Positions 20,691-32,233 of a stretch of DNA of 64,000 nucleotides are shown here, one piece after another. Source of the stretch: Piliocolobus tephrosceles (Eukaryota; Chordata; Mammalia; Primates; Cercopithecidae); NCBI RefSeq assembly GCF_002776525.5, contig NC_045441.1, positions 69,135,467 to 69,199,466 of the forward strand, in the 5' to 3' direction. Position 1 is the first letter of the stretch. Each line of letters begins with the position of its first letter. Both the position numbers and the translations under genes were made by a program. The notes below the pieces were generated by a model. It was not told where the DNA came from and searched no databases. It was given only the letters and a program-made list of their open reading frames with translations.

Positions 20691-21735
20691 TCAGGGTGAT
20701 TTGGGCTGTGTGATTGGAACATTTACTGTGCTCTGTGAACACGTGTAGGATCTGCTAATCTAGTCTAGTGTGGGGAATGAGGGCATATGTTGGAGGCTAA
20801 GGAAAAGATATGTGGCTACAACTTGCAAAGTCTGAAGAGTTGGAAGTGTCAGAGTACAAATTGCCTGATAAACTCTGCTAAGAATTTTGAAATTCACTCA
20901 ACGGACAATGGAAAACCATCAAATGGTTTTAATGGAGAGAGAAATGAGTCAATTTGCATTTTAGAAATATGATTATTTAAATTGATTTGTTCAGTAGGAT
21001 TCTTTTCAGGCAGGATTTATTTCCTCTAATTGTTGACATAGCCCTTTGTCAATAAAGGCTTGTAAGATACTGCAAAAAAAGGTAAGGAGAGATTTGGTGT
21101 TGTTCATTTCTGTTTAGCAATTATCAGATGAAATCTGGCACGTTCAGGGTGGTATGGCAATAGATGGTTGGTTTGACAATTTTCTATAGACTCTGTAAGA
21201 CTCCTTGAGACCATTCCAGGGCTCTTCCTGTTCTGGGAGTGATACAGTTCTGAGGAAAACCAATCATTCTATTTTTTCATTCAGAAGATTGTATAGCCAC
21301 TTATCTATTGGTCCCTTCCAATTACTTTTCAATGAACCCTGAATTTCCTTACAGAGGTACCTTGGAATTACCTCACTGGTCTCCCTCTTTCCTTTTCTTC
21401 CTGACTCTTTACCGGGGTTTAACTTGATGGTGACCCTGGGTTTCTTCAAGATAATTCTGTTTCATACAACTATATTTTGAATTCATGTCTGCAATTCTTG
21501 GTTTCCTGAAGTCGTCACTGCCTTGATGGCACTGAGAGGACATATTTATTTATTTCTAAATATAACTGATTGCTTTTTATGGCATTGCTTTGAAATATTA
21601 TCAAACCAAAAGCAGAGCATGATGATAAGTGGTTTTATTTTAGAGGGAGGGGCCCTGTTCGTGGTGTAAATAATTCCAGCGCTGTCAATTCACTCTAACA
21701 ACTTGACATTCCTTCAGTGGCCTCTTGCTTCAAGT
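20691..21735. other. No recognised feature
   Basis: Short frames at 20787-20972 and 21264-21449 have no recognisable protein content. No repeat family is assigned. Confidence 0.35.
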
Positions 21736-21955
21736 TGCAAAATTACCTCCCGTCCTGAAGATAGGAGTTTATTTTTTGTTGTGCAAAGCCAGTTAGCAAA
21801 CACAAATGGCCTAAAACACCCTACTGCAACTCTTAAAATTCTCCAGCCATTTGTATCAGAACAGTTGAGCTCAGACTGAACCCTGGTCTTGTTACAGTAT
21901 TGTAATAGATTTAATCAAAGCCTTCCCTTGACATTTACAATTTTTGCTTTGACAT
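21736..21955 (+). mobile_element. ERV LTR 3' part, family shared with 30850-31083
   Basis: It aligns by eye with 30850-31083 through 'aaagcca(g/a)ttagcaaac', 'gttgagctcag(a/g)ctga' and the terminal 'acaatttttgctttga'. The order, ending in a degraded AATAAA-like 'tttaatcaaagcc', fits an ERV LTR 3' half, probably ERV-L class. Confidence 0.55.
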
Positions 21956-21959
21956 CTAT

Positions 21960-22062
21960 TATGGGTCAAATTGTGTCCCCTCAAAATTCATATGTTCAGA
22001 TTTTAATCCGCTATCACCTCAAGAATGTGACATAAAATGAGGTCATAAGTAGAAATCAAAAC
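21960..22062 (+). mobile_element. MLT1/MST 5'-end fragment
   Basis: 'tatgggtcaaattgtgtccc', 'aaaattcatatgttcagatt' and 'cacctcaagaatgtgacata' match the start of MaLR MLT1 LTRs. The copy is cut short at about 22062, just before a hairpin. Confidence 0.7.
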
Positions 22063-22072
22063 AATCAAAAAT

Positions 22073-22134
22073 AGCTCTTTATTTACTAAATTCAGTATTA
22101 ATAATTATTTGCCAATTTAGTAAATAAAGACAGC
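22073..22134. repeat. Strong hairpin with 15-bp perfect core
   Basis: 'ctttatttactaaat' at 22077-22091 is exactly reversed and complemented at 22115-22129 with a 23-nt loop. Beyond a 2-nt bulge the arms extend by four more pairs (agct with agct). It lies between a broken MLT1 start and an antisense MST LTR. Confidence 0.85.
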
Positions 22135-22186
22135 TCTCTCATGTCCTACCAGTAGGGTATTATGTAAGTTTACTAGGCCTACCTAC

Positions 22187-22585
22187 ATAATTTATAAAGA
22201 AAATAGGTTTATTTAGTTCACAGTCCTAAAGGCTGTGCTGAAGCATGCTGCCAGAATCTTCTCAGCCAGCACCATGTTGTAGTCTTCTGTTGTGGTCTTC
22301 AGGCTGCTTCCATTCATGGTGAAAGGCAAAGAACAGCTGGCATATACAGGAATCAGATGGTGAGAGGAAGCAAGAGAGAGAGGAGGTGTCAGGCTCTTTT
22401 TATCAAACAGTTCTCATGAGAACTAATGTTGCAAGAACTCACTCATTATTGCAAGAATGGCACCAAGCCATTCATGAGGAATCTGCCTCCATGATCTAAG
22501 CACCTCCCATTGGGCCACATGTCCAACATTGGGGATCAAAGTTCAACATAAGGTTTGGAGAGCCAAATATCCAAACTGGAGCAAT
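22187..22585 (-). mobile_element. MST-type MaLR LTR, antisense
   Basis: 'aggtttatttagttcacagt', 'caccaagccattcatgagga', 'catgatctaagcacctccca' and 'caacattggggatcaaagtt' follow the reverse of an MSTB LTR. It ends in 'ccaaatatccaaactggagc'. It is a second MST copy, opposite in orientation to 18537. Confidence 0.85.
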
Positions 22586-22769
22586 AGGTCGGTGGTTTGA
22601 TTTGTGATTACACTGGTCTATGCTTCTTGTAGGAAAATCATATTAACTTGATGGTATTGGCTAGATAAAATTATTGCCAAATTTTCTATGTATCTTAAGA
22701 CACCAAATAAATATTTCATGAATGTTCCTTGAATAATTTATATAGCATTGGAATTAAATATTTTTTAAA

Positions 22770-23340
22770 TACAGTCAGTTCTATTATAGCATGACATAGA
22801 CATGTGTGTTCCTAAGAATCACTTGCTATGCAAAATCATACAATAAAACAATCAGAAGGGCTTATGGGAAAAATAGGGTTAGGAGCACAACTCCAGAAAC
22901 TTTGTCAGTGACACATAAAATAACTAGAACCTAATAAACAATGGTAGCATAGTTTTGCATATGTTAAATGGTTAAAAATATATAGACATACTACAGTAAA
23001 TATGGCATATTACATTTTAAAAGACCTAAAATTTGCTTGTAGACTGGGAGTTGGAAGGGTTGCAACTGTGAATTGTTTTGCAGTAGTGGAAGGAGGATTA
23101 AATGAAGTAGAGAGAAAATTGTAACACTGTATGTAGGTAGGGGTGACTCATAACACATATTGTGAACTGAGGTGGCTGGTAGGAGTGTGTACGTGTGTGT
23201 GTGTTAGTGTCCTGCAATGCTTGGTTTAGCTACATACAGTTTTCTGAAGTCACTAGTGTTTCTCACCAATGAAATCACATACAAGAAAAATAAAATATTG
23301 TGTTATGTTAAAATTGTTTTTAATAAACCAATTGTGTTTG
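22770..23340. repeat. Probable DNA-transposon relic, family uncertain
   Basis: 'aagaatcacttgctatgcaa', 'aggagcacaactccagaaac' and 'caatgcttggtttagctaca' read like a dispersed DNA-transposon sequence, but I cannot name it or see terminal inverted repeats. A TG run lies at 23190-23203. Confidence 0.3.
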
Positions 23341-24060
23341 AAGAAATTTACTATTTAAAACAAATGTTATGGCAAAACTGACTCTATTTGAGGAAGTTCA
23401 AATACCTATTCTGGGAAATCTTTTGAAGTTAATTGCTTTATAACTCCTATTTTTTTCACTTCATTTCTTTTTCCAATTTTTATCTGTTGAGGTTATCTTC
23501 TTCTGAAATTATTTTTGGTCATCCCATTGATTTTATCAGCATTTAGAGTATACTTCTATTTCCCAGGTCTGATATTAGTCTTTGCTTTGGCTCAGTACCC
23601 AGCTCAAATCTTTATATATGAGCCATTTGGGAAAAATATGAAGGAACCAATAGTTCCTAAAGGACATTTTTAAACACCTTTCACCTCACTTCTCTGTTGT
23701 GCCTAAAGTTATCTCTCCTTTGGAGCAAAATCTTCGCCAAAAAAGTACAATATAGAGTTTGAACAAGTAGTGTTTTTCTATAAAGCATGACCATGACAGT
23801 CTGTAAAATAATGACTCTTCTCTTACTGCCCTTAAAACTGTGTTGTGTAATATAATGAAAGTTTATAGAAGACGTTCCAATTATATGGAAGAGAAGATAC
23901 ATTTTCTCACCCATTGCTAAGTTCATGGCTGAGGTACCTATGACAGCAAACAGATTAACAAGATAATCTGATAAAAGTATACAAATTTATTTGATATAGG
24001 TTTTATGTGACACAGGAGCTTTCAGAAAATGAAGACCTAAAGAAATAGAGAACCTGAATT
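23341..24060. other. No recognised feature
   Basis: AT-rich sequence. The minus frame at 23681-23926 has no recognisable protein. Confidence 0.35.
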
Positions 24061-25989
24061 CTTTTACACTTAGGTTTGATGAAGAGTGATCAGTGCTACA
24101 CGCTTTGGCTATATGTTATAGCCTATTGCTCCTAGACTGCAAATATACATGACATGTTACTTTACTGACTATCATAGGCAATTGTAACACAATGGTAAGT
24201 ATTTGTGTGTTTAAACATATCTAAACATAAAATGAATTCAGGGCAAGATGGCCAACTGGATGCAGCCAGGTGGAACAGCTCCCACCAAGGGACTAAAATG
24301 ACTGGCACAGTCCTAACAGATCTTCAGAGGGAAGGCACTGAGAGTAGACTGAGGAAGACACAGAAGCTGGGCTGAAGTGGGAAGGAGCTGGGAGCCCTAC
24401 ATGAGGCTGCCGCACACTGGGACTTATTTCTGGCCCCCAGCAATGCCACGGAATTGGGAGAGTTAAACTGGCAAGGAGTGACCTGCTCTTGCCATGGACC
24501 TCTGGAATCCCAGCAGGAGGAGACCTCTCAGCTGCCAGGGCCACTTGAGTGGCAGAGAGATCTGCTTAGAGAAGTGGTAGAGGCAGCACTGCAATCAGTG
24601 TGGAGCCCAGTGAGTTTGGTGTGGAACATCTGTACCAGAGTAAGGCCAGGGATGCCCATCCCCCTAATTTCAACTTGTTCTCAAGGGAAACTTTAGCCCT
24701 AGGGGAATTGTCAAACCTGATCTCTGCTGGGCAGTCTTACCCATCTGATGGGACCAGTTTGACTTGAGCACATTTTGGTTTACTAGCCTCTCTCAGGACT
24801 CCAGTCTGGCTGTGCCTGCTTGCACAGTCCATTCTGGACTTAGGCATGGGCAAAGATTTCATGAGGAGCACACTAAAATTAGTTGCAACAAAAGGAAAAA
24901 TTAGCAAATGGACTCTAATTAAACTAAAGAGCTTTCACATAGTAAAAGAAACTGTCATCAAAGTAAACAGACAACCTACATAATAGGAGGAAATATTTGC
25001 AAACTATGTTTCTGACAAAGGTCTAAAATCCAGATTCTATAAAGAACATAAACAAATTTATAAGAAAAAAATAGCCCCATTAAAAAGTGGGCAAAGGACA
25101 TGAGCAGACACTTTTCAAAAGAAGACATACATGCAGCCAACAATCATATGAAAAAATGTTCAATATCACTGATCATTAGAGAAATGCAAATCAAAGTCAT
25201 ATACCATTTCACACTAGTCAAAATAGCTATTATTAAAAAGTCAAAAAGTAATATATACTGGCAAAGTCACAGAGAAAAAGAAATGCTTATACATCATTGT
25301 TGGGAGTATGAATTAGTTTGACCATTGTGAAAACCAGTGTGGCAATTTCTGAAAGACCTGAAAATAGAACTACTATTCAACCCAGCAATCACATTATTGG
25401 GTGTATTCCCAAAGGAACATAAATTGTTCTACCATAAAGACACATGCACACGTACGTTCATAGCAGCACTGTTCACAATCGCAAAGGCATGGAATCAACC
25501 TAAATGCCCATCAGTGGTAGATTGGTACATATACACCCTATAATACTTTGCAGCCATTTAAAAGAATGAGATTGTATCCTTTGGAGAAACACGGATGGAG
25601 CCGGAAGCCATTATCCTAACTGAACTTACACAGGAATGGAAAACCAGATACCGCATGTTAGCACTTATAAGTGAGAAATAAAAGAGGAGAACACATGAAC
25701 ACATAAAGGAGAACAACAGACATTGGGGCATGGTGGAGGGTAGAGGGTGGGAGGAGAGAGAGGATTAGGAAAAATAACTAATGGGTACTATGCTTAATAC
25801 CTGAGTGATGAAATAATCTGTACAACGAACCCCCATGTCATTAGTTTATCTATATAACAAACCTGCATGTGTGTCCCTGAACTTAAAAAATATAAAAGGT
25901 ACAGTAAAATTATGGTATTATTATGAGACCACCATCGTTTATGAAGTCTGTTTTTGACCATAACGTCATTATTTGTTGCCTGACTGTAC
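24061..25989 (+). mobile_element. MER2 DNA transposon split by an L1
   Basis: The left part (24061-24234) contains 'tatagcctattgctcctaga' and 'ggcaattgtaacacaatggt'. The right part (25892-25989) resumes with 'ggtacagtaaaattatggta', 'gagaccaccatcgtttatga' and 'taacgtcattatttgttgcc', the expected continuation of MER2 (Tigger group). The left end is truncated or decayed. The break corresponds to the L1 at 24235-25890. Confidence 0.75.
24235..25890 (+). mobile_element. L1P with 5' UTR fused to the ORF2 3' end
   Basis: The start 'gggcaagatggccaactgga' is the L1P 5' terminus, and 24241-24828 reads as its GC-rich 5' UTR. At about 24828 the text jumps to the last part of ORF2 ('taggcatgggcaaagatttc') and continues through the C-terminal region and 3' UTR to 'gtgtccctgaacttaaaaaa'. 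All of ORF1 and most of ORF2 is missing. The short flanks 'ataaaatg' and 'ataaaagg' resemble a target duplication. The remaining ORF2 frame is broken. Confidence 0.85.
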
Positions 25990-26123
25990 TTTAGACCTAA
26001 CACATCTATCAGTTAACAATGAAGTTCATTCTTTTATAGTATTCCAGAGAAAACAAAATATATTCTTTTCAATGAAATAGAAAGACCTCTTACGAAAAAA
26101 TAGAGTTCTGATGTCCTCATTTC
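25990..26123. other. No recognised feature
   Basis: Short spacer between MER2 and the GA-rich tract. Confidence 0.4.
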
Positions 26124-26214
26124 AAAAGGAGGGGATGGGAAAGGAAGGAAGGGAAGAAGGGAGGGAGGGAGGGAGGGGGAGAGAAAGAGAGAGAGAGACA
26201 GAGAGAGAGAGAGA
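26124..26214 (+). repeat. Purine-rich GGAA/GGGA/GA simple repeat
   Basis: Almost pure purine on the plus strand: GGGA and GGAA units first, then a GA run. Such tracts can adopt triplex structure and vary in length. Confidence 0.92.
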
Positions 26215-26880
26215 TTGAGCCAAAAAAGGCTTGCTTGTTCTTACAAGCCAGAATACACTTGCTAATGAGATCAAGAATTGAACATGTTCTAAAAGTACCT
26301 ATATGGTATAGACATATAATTCCTCTAAAGTCATTCTAACATGGATATGACTGGGTCTGAGTACTCTTCTTAGTTTCTGCTTTTCCATAGTTTATAAACA
26401 TAATTTCTCTATGTCATGTTTTAATTTGGCCTTTTTGTAGGCCAGAACTGTGAAACTGGATGGAGTTAAAAGCAGCTTGCAGAATTTTGTCATGAAATCA
26501 TGTCATTTCTAATATTATTAAAGAATCTTCACGCTGGTTTCTCAGGCATAGTAAAATAATGAAGCAGGGAGAATTAAATATCTTTGCTTTCTTTTGAAAG
26601 TATGGCAATCATTATTTGTCTAAGTTAGTCATTAGGATTGCTGTATTTTCATTTCAAAAGTATCAGTTAGTGCAATAATGTATCACATTAGTGCCTAACA
26701 AACCAAAGGATTTGGACACTGTCATGAGAAAAAGTCCATAGAGAGTTAAATACATACTTTCAACTCTAAAGAAAGTGCTTTTATATAAACAGTGAAAAGT
26801 CTGCTCTTTCCCAGTGGATAGTGCAAAAGGGACCATGGAGGATATTAACTGATACAAAGCTAAAAAGTCAACCTGCTTGT
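26215..26880. other. No recognised feature
   Basis: AT-rich sequence with no assignable repeat or gene. Confidence 0.4.
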
Positions 26881-27060
26881 TACATATATATATATTTATG
26901 TTATATATATATAACATATATACACACATACACACATATGCAGGATATATACACACATATATATATGTGTGTGTGTGTATATCTTATTCTATGTGTATAT
27001 ATATGTGTGTATATATATATTCTATGTGTATATATGTGTGTGTGTATATATGTATCCTAT
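26881..27060. repeat. TA/CA/TG compound microsatellite
   Basis: Alternating purine-pyrimidine sequence of TA, CA and TG runs, including self-complementary blocks such as 'acacacatatatatatgtgt'. The open frames translated from it are low complexity and not genes. Confidence 0.93.
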
Positions 27061-27559
27061 TCTCTTATTCATATAAAGAATGATTTCTACTACTAATGAC
27101 TACTTTCTTGGCATTTGTATATTTGTTGATTCTAAAGTCAACACTTTTTTATTAGTATTGTGGCCATGGGCGATTCATTTAACCTTTTATGCCTTAATTT
27201 TTTCATATGTAAGATGAAGTTTAAAATATTTTCTCTGTGTACTATAAAAGACTGTGAGTATGAAATCATATAATGTAATAAAAGTATTTTATAAACTGAG
27301 AGAGGCATCATACATATGCTAGGTTATAGTATTACATATCCATGTATAGCTAAAAGGACTCCTGTATGCTCTAATTTTTAAAGTCAGCATCCAAATGTAA
27401 TTTATGAAATGAGGAGTCTGTTTCTATTTGAAACCTGCCTTTGGATTTCTAGTTTGACTGAAAATCAATCTCCTGTTATGTGATCCGCTGAAAAATAGCC
27501 GTACTAAATAAAGAAAGTCCATATTTTGTCCTATGGGTCAGAAACTCTATGCCCATGAC
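27061..27559. other. No recognised feature
   Basis: AT-rich, unassigned. Confidence 0.35.
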
Positions 27560-28030
27560 TCCATATTCATTTCCTGTCAGTCTCCTTGCTAACAACTCCA
27601 TGTAAGCCACTCTGGCCTTCCTGTTCAGAACAGGTTTATTCCCACTTTGGGAAGGGCTTTTAGTTGGGATTTCCTTATCTGGGAATGCTCTGCCAGATTG
27701 TTATTTGATTTACTCTTCCCTTACTTATCTGTCTACCAATATGCTATCCCTTTGGAGAAGTCTTCCATTGTGTTTCAATCAAAATTTTCCTCCCTCATTC
27801 TACACACATTACTGTCTATCCTCTGGCTCTCCTTTATCTTTCTCACAGCACTTATCATTGCCTGACATTACACATATTTATTTGTTCTTATTTACTTTTT
27901 TTTTTTTTTGGCTTTTTAAAATCTTCTTTATCCCAGAAGAGATTTTAGAAGGTAGATAATTAAATATCCTTTTCCAGTGTATTTCACAATGCTGAACAGT
28001 GTATGACACAAAAGGTGTACCATAAGCATG
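27560..28030 (+). mobile_element. L2 LINE 3' part, sense
   Basis: 'ctgggaatgctctgccagat', 'cacagcacttatcattgcct', 'gacattacacatatttattt' and, after a T run (27898-27910), 'acaatgctgaacagtgtatg' occur in the order of the L2 3' region. Overlapping frames in both strands are chance frames within this old LINE. Confidence 0.7.
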
Positions 28031-28182
28031 AGAGGAAAGCAAGAAAAAAAAGAAAGAAAAATGGAGGGATGGAGGGAAGAAAAAAGGGAGGGAATAAATG
28101 GAAGAATAGAAGGGAGGGAGGGGAAGAGAAGATGAAGGGAAGGGAAAGGAGAAAGGAAGGACCGAGAAAGAAAGAGAAGTAG
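28031..28182 (+). repeat. Purine-rich GAAA/GGGA/GGAA repeat
   Basis: About 150 bases of almost uninterrupted purine on the plus strand. It follows immediately on the L2 3' end. The minus-strand frames rich in S, F, L and P are artefacts of this composition. Confidence 0.92.
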
Positions 28183-30599
28183 ACAGATGGCCATTGGTTG
28201 CCATTGTTTCCTAACAGTCTAAAATATTGCCTCAATATTTGGAACTGATTTTCAGAACACTTAACACTTAAATATGCACTATGACTTTTTGGACTGCCTG
28301 ATATTTTGACTTATTTATTCATATATCTAAATGAATATAGATTTATGTATCTAAATATATGTACATGTATATAGCTTTGTGTCTGTATTCATCTGTTATT
28401 CTTGCCTTTCTATATGTAGTTGATACTTTTCAGTTTACTACATTAAAGCCAGTAGGGCATACAGCTGCCATATATTTTCACTGTAGGTCAACAGTGAAGA
28501 GAATCTTGTACTGTGGTAGGCACTTCTCCTTCCATAGCTATTAATAAGGGGTGATTTTTATTTTTAGCGTTGTTGCTTGTCTACGTATCTTTCTGTAAAA
28601 CCACTGGGCAGCATTATAGTAGCTGATCATGAAAGCAGAATGTGATATTGATGATATTGTATAATTTAATGAAGCAGTAAGATTCCATTTCTATCAAACT
28701 TACTGGATATATTCCATTGCAAGCACATTTCATTTTTGTAGTGAATTAATAACTTGGCTGCTTATAGATAGATTGTAAACATTGCTATTTATGTTTGAAA
28801 TAATTAGCCTGGAGACCGTGTCAGTAATTATTGCCACCCAGTGTTCCTACAGCTCTGTGCTTCTCTAGAGATACAGGTTCTATTTCTGGGGATCTATCAC
28901 TAGACTTATCTATTATGGTCTAAATGCAATAAATATTAAATCTTTATAATATATCCTCTTTTACAGAAGTTGGGAGCTGGTTGAAAGTTGAAAGTAGTCC
29001 TCTTCTGTAACAAACCATTGGTCTCAATTATGGGTAGATCCCCTTACCTCTCACTGCATACAGGAAACCACTTCTGAGTATTCACTCTGCTTTTTATGTG
29101 GCGTATGTTAGCATATCACGCATCTCATTTTGTGCACCATGCCTTTTTTGCCTTAATATTTCTTTCAATTGCCTCATTAGAATAACAAACATTTTATTTT
29201 CTAGACATCTTAACAATATCAAAGATGCTGTTAGTTAACTTGAAAATTTTAAAACAAATAAAATCAGTTTCAAATTTTGGTTAGCTTTCTACTACTATAC
29301 TATGTACCTTTTGTTTCTTCAGTTTTCTGGAAGACCTAGAGTAAGGTAACTTTTGGTAACTTAAATGACGTAGTTTTATTCTAATTATATTGGTGCAAAA
29401 TTAAAGTAATAGCCATCATCATGTACAATAACTTTTTATATTCTTTATAATTTTAAATGTAAATTGTGTATTTCTTTAAATGGTAGCCTTTTATTGAATG
29501 TTATGATGTCTATAATTCTCATGTGATTTTTCTTGGAGGAATATTTTCTATGTGTATCTCTTCACACTAGTAAGTAGCAATGCATTTTTATGTCTCAACT
29601 TTTTAATTTACCGAGAAACATTTGAGATATCAAATACTTTCCACTGGGGTTCATTTTGTGGCATAGTTGAAAAATATAATTTTATACATTAAGACATTAA
29701 AAAAGTATTCTTGCAGATTCCAGAGTAGATCTAAATTTAATATGCTGTTTATCATGGATATTTTACTGAAGTAAACCAATGGAATTATATAATAATAAAA
29801 TATAGATAACTGACAGAAGTTTCATTTTTCCCCAAACCTCCATTCTGATTTATGAGACTATGTCATTTTAATATTCTTTCTATTGCTTCTCAAATATGGT
29901 GTGCTCTATCTGTTTTATCTCTATCTGTTTTATCCCAGAATAACATTTCCGATTGAGAGCAAAGGCAATGAAGTCTATCTACACTAGAACAAATTTGTGG
30001 GTCCATGGATTTCATCAGCCTGTCAAAGACTATAATGACTCTACAAAATGGAAAAGCCCCTAGTCTTAATGGCAAATAGAATTTTATGTATGATTTAGAC
30101 ATTTACTTACTTACCAGAGTCCAGTTGTATTTAGTTAGAATTTCATTTTATCATAGGAACTTTTTCAGCATTTAGTCATCCATATGAAAACTCAAAATTG
30201 TAACATTATTTTTCTTGCAGACAAGAAAGAAGATTGTATTTAGCTTTTCATTTAGAATCATTCATTCTAAACAGCTAATGATTCTTAACAGCTTGTCATT
30301 CTGCCAAAAAGGGCAATGAGAGGGATTATATAATTTCTGTGGTCAATTGTGAGTCTTTTTCTTGAGTGCCTGAAAATAATGTAGTAAAATGTGGGTTATC
30401 AACAGAATGACAGTATTAACAAATATATAATTTAAGAAACCTTAGTATAAAGTTCTAAAAAAGCAGTTTACCACTGATACCAGGTTTCTATTTTTAGGGA
30501 TGGGAGTTAATTTTAATTGAATTTTATATATTTTTATTCTGCTTACCTGTATTGCAAAAATGTTTGTTCAGTCCTTTGTCTTTAAGTTTCAGTGGAAGA
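28183..30599. other. Long stretch without recognised features
   Basis: AT-rich sequence. Short ATAT/GTAT patches lie near 28320-28375. I see no LINE, SINE or LTR that I can name with confidence, and no open frame with protein character. A 'ttggtgcaaaattaaagtaa' word at 29390 hints at a mariner end but is too short. Confidence 0.35.
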
Positions 30600-31083
30600 G
30601 AAACTTCTTCCTTATTCTAGGTCCCTGATCCCCTTTTTCTTAAAGCATTTACTTCAGAAAATTTGTAAATGTCCATTCTTTCTCTGCCCCTTTAGGGTAT
30701 AAATCTTTTAAAAAGCTTCTTGCCAGTTTTAAAGTCCAAGAATATCCATCTCAGGTACTTGGAGCCATCTAAAATAGGGCACCTGTTTCTCAGTTTCTGT
30801 AGGAGAGTAGGAGCCTAATTTCAGTGAGTCCTTGCTGTAAGATATTAAATTACTCCCCATGATGAATATGAGAAAAAATTTACATTTTCTTTGAGTAAAG
30901 CCAATTAGCAAACATAGATGGTCTAAGATCCCCACATCTCAGCTCTTACAAACTTTCTAGTTCTTTGTGTTGGTGGAGTTGAGCTCAGGCTGAGTATGGC
31001 CTTTCTTTCCTATTGCAATAGCTTTGAATAAAGTCTTCCTTGCCTATTTAACTTTGTCCATTACAATTTTTGCTTTGATAAAA
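30600..31083 (+). mobile_element. ERV LTR, same family as 21736-21955
   Basis: The last 230 bases match the copy at 21736. The AATAAA signal is intact here ('gctttgaataaagtcttcct'), followed by 'ttgtccattacaatttttgc'. The upstream part (TATA-like 'gggtataaatcttttaaaaa' near 30696) is consistent with a promoter in a sense LTR. The left edge is approximate. Confidence 0.55.
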
Positions 31084-31181
31084 TTTAAACTATTTTATTT
31101 ATAAATACTAGTTCTTATCTTCTTCTACCAAGATTACAGATTTTCTCTTAATGAACACTCACTTTTAAAAAACATTTTATT

Positions 31182-31490
31182 GGGCTGGGCATGGTGGCTC
31201 ATGCCTGTAATCCCAGCATTTTGGGAGGCCAAGGCAGATGGATTGCAGGCAGATCACCTGCAGTCAGGAGTTAAGACCAGCCTGGCCAACATGGTGAAAC
31301 CCCCTCTCTGCTAAAAATACAAAAATTAGCCAGTCATGGTGGTGCATGTCTGTAATCCCAGCTACTCGAGAGGCTGAGGCAGAAGAATCACTTGAACCCA
31401 GGAGGTGGAGGTTGCAGTGAGCCAAGATTGCACCATTGCACTCCAGCTTGGGCAACAGAATGAGACTCTGTCTTGAAAAATAAAAATAAA
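31182..31490 (+). mobile_element. Full-length Alu (AluS/J-like), sense
   Basis: Complete dimer starting 'gggctgggcatggtggctca' and ending in an A-rich tail with T interruptions. Flanking duplicates of 'aaaacattttatt' lie at 31169-31181 and 31489-31501. The left arm has an extra copy of 'gcagat' (about 31233 and 31250), a small internal duplication. Confidence 0.92.
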
Positions 31491-31602
31491 AACATTTTAT
31501 TAATTGGATTCCCTATTTCATATTGATAACTGTGTCTCCTCCTTAAAAATTAAGTCACAGCTGTGACTTATACTGTTTCTGATATGTTAGTTCTTCAGTC
31601 CA

Positions 31603-31635
31603 TTTTTTTTTTTTTTTTTGAGACAGAGTCTCACC
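31603..31635 (-). mobile_element. Ultra-truncated Alu (tail plus about 16 bp)
   Basis: A 17-T run is followed by 'gagacagagtctcacc' and nothing more of Alu. The flanks 'cagtccat' (31596-31603) and 'cagtcat' (31635-31641) resemble a target duplication, so this looks like a genuine insertion severely truncated at its 5' end. Confidence 0.7.
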
Positions 31636-31641
31636 AGTCAT

Positions 31642-32233
31642 CTCTTAACTATTGGTGATCTCCATATATTCCATGTCCATTATCTAACCATATCTTTCTT
31701 TGATTAATTTCAAATACATTTCAACTTCCAAGTATGTATTTATGATTCTGAAATATTTCCCAAGCCATACTGCTCTTGAGTTGCTAGACTATATTTTTTC
31801 CTGCTTTTTCCACCTCGATGCTTCAAGAGTATCTAAGAACCTTAATTTATCTTAGAATCCTATTTTACAGCTTTTCAATATTTTCTTACTGGATGAGTGC
31901 ACAGCTCTCAACATGGGTAGCCAAGCCAATAACCTGACCATTAACCCACAGCACATTTATTAACTTATTTTTCTAGTACAAAGGTCCTAGTAAGTTTTGT
32001 GGAACAAAATAATACATGAATAATATTTTATAAAATCTTGATAGTTTATAGCTGATTTTATATCTTTTTTCTGAGTGATGAGTAGGGAGTGAGGTGTAGC
32101 CAGGTGAATGTAGTGTGAAAAATCAGTCCAAGTAAGGAGAGGCTGATTACTTGGTATTGATTAGTTGTTTTTTGAAACATTAAGCGTCTAGTTTAAAATA
32201 TGTCAATGATTAGTTTATAAAAACATGTCACTT
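31642..32233. other. No recognised feature
   Basis: AT-rich sequence without an assignable repeat or gene. Confidence 0.35.

Noticed and set aside
24828..24845. L1 5' UTR-ORF2 junction as a proven splice event
   Set aside because: I could not see an AG acceptor or a diagnostic donor at the junction, so splicing stays only a possibility in the finding.
27878..28235. Three overlapping minus-strand frames rich in Ser, Phe, Leu and Pro
   Set aside because: All come from the purine-rich simple repeat at 28031-28182 and the adjoining L2, with no protein character.
29386..29420. Possible mariner/MADE1 end ('ttggtgcaaaattaaagtaa')
   Set aside because: Only about 20 bases resemble the element, the expected inverted partner is not visible, and chance is likely in AT-rich DNA.
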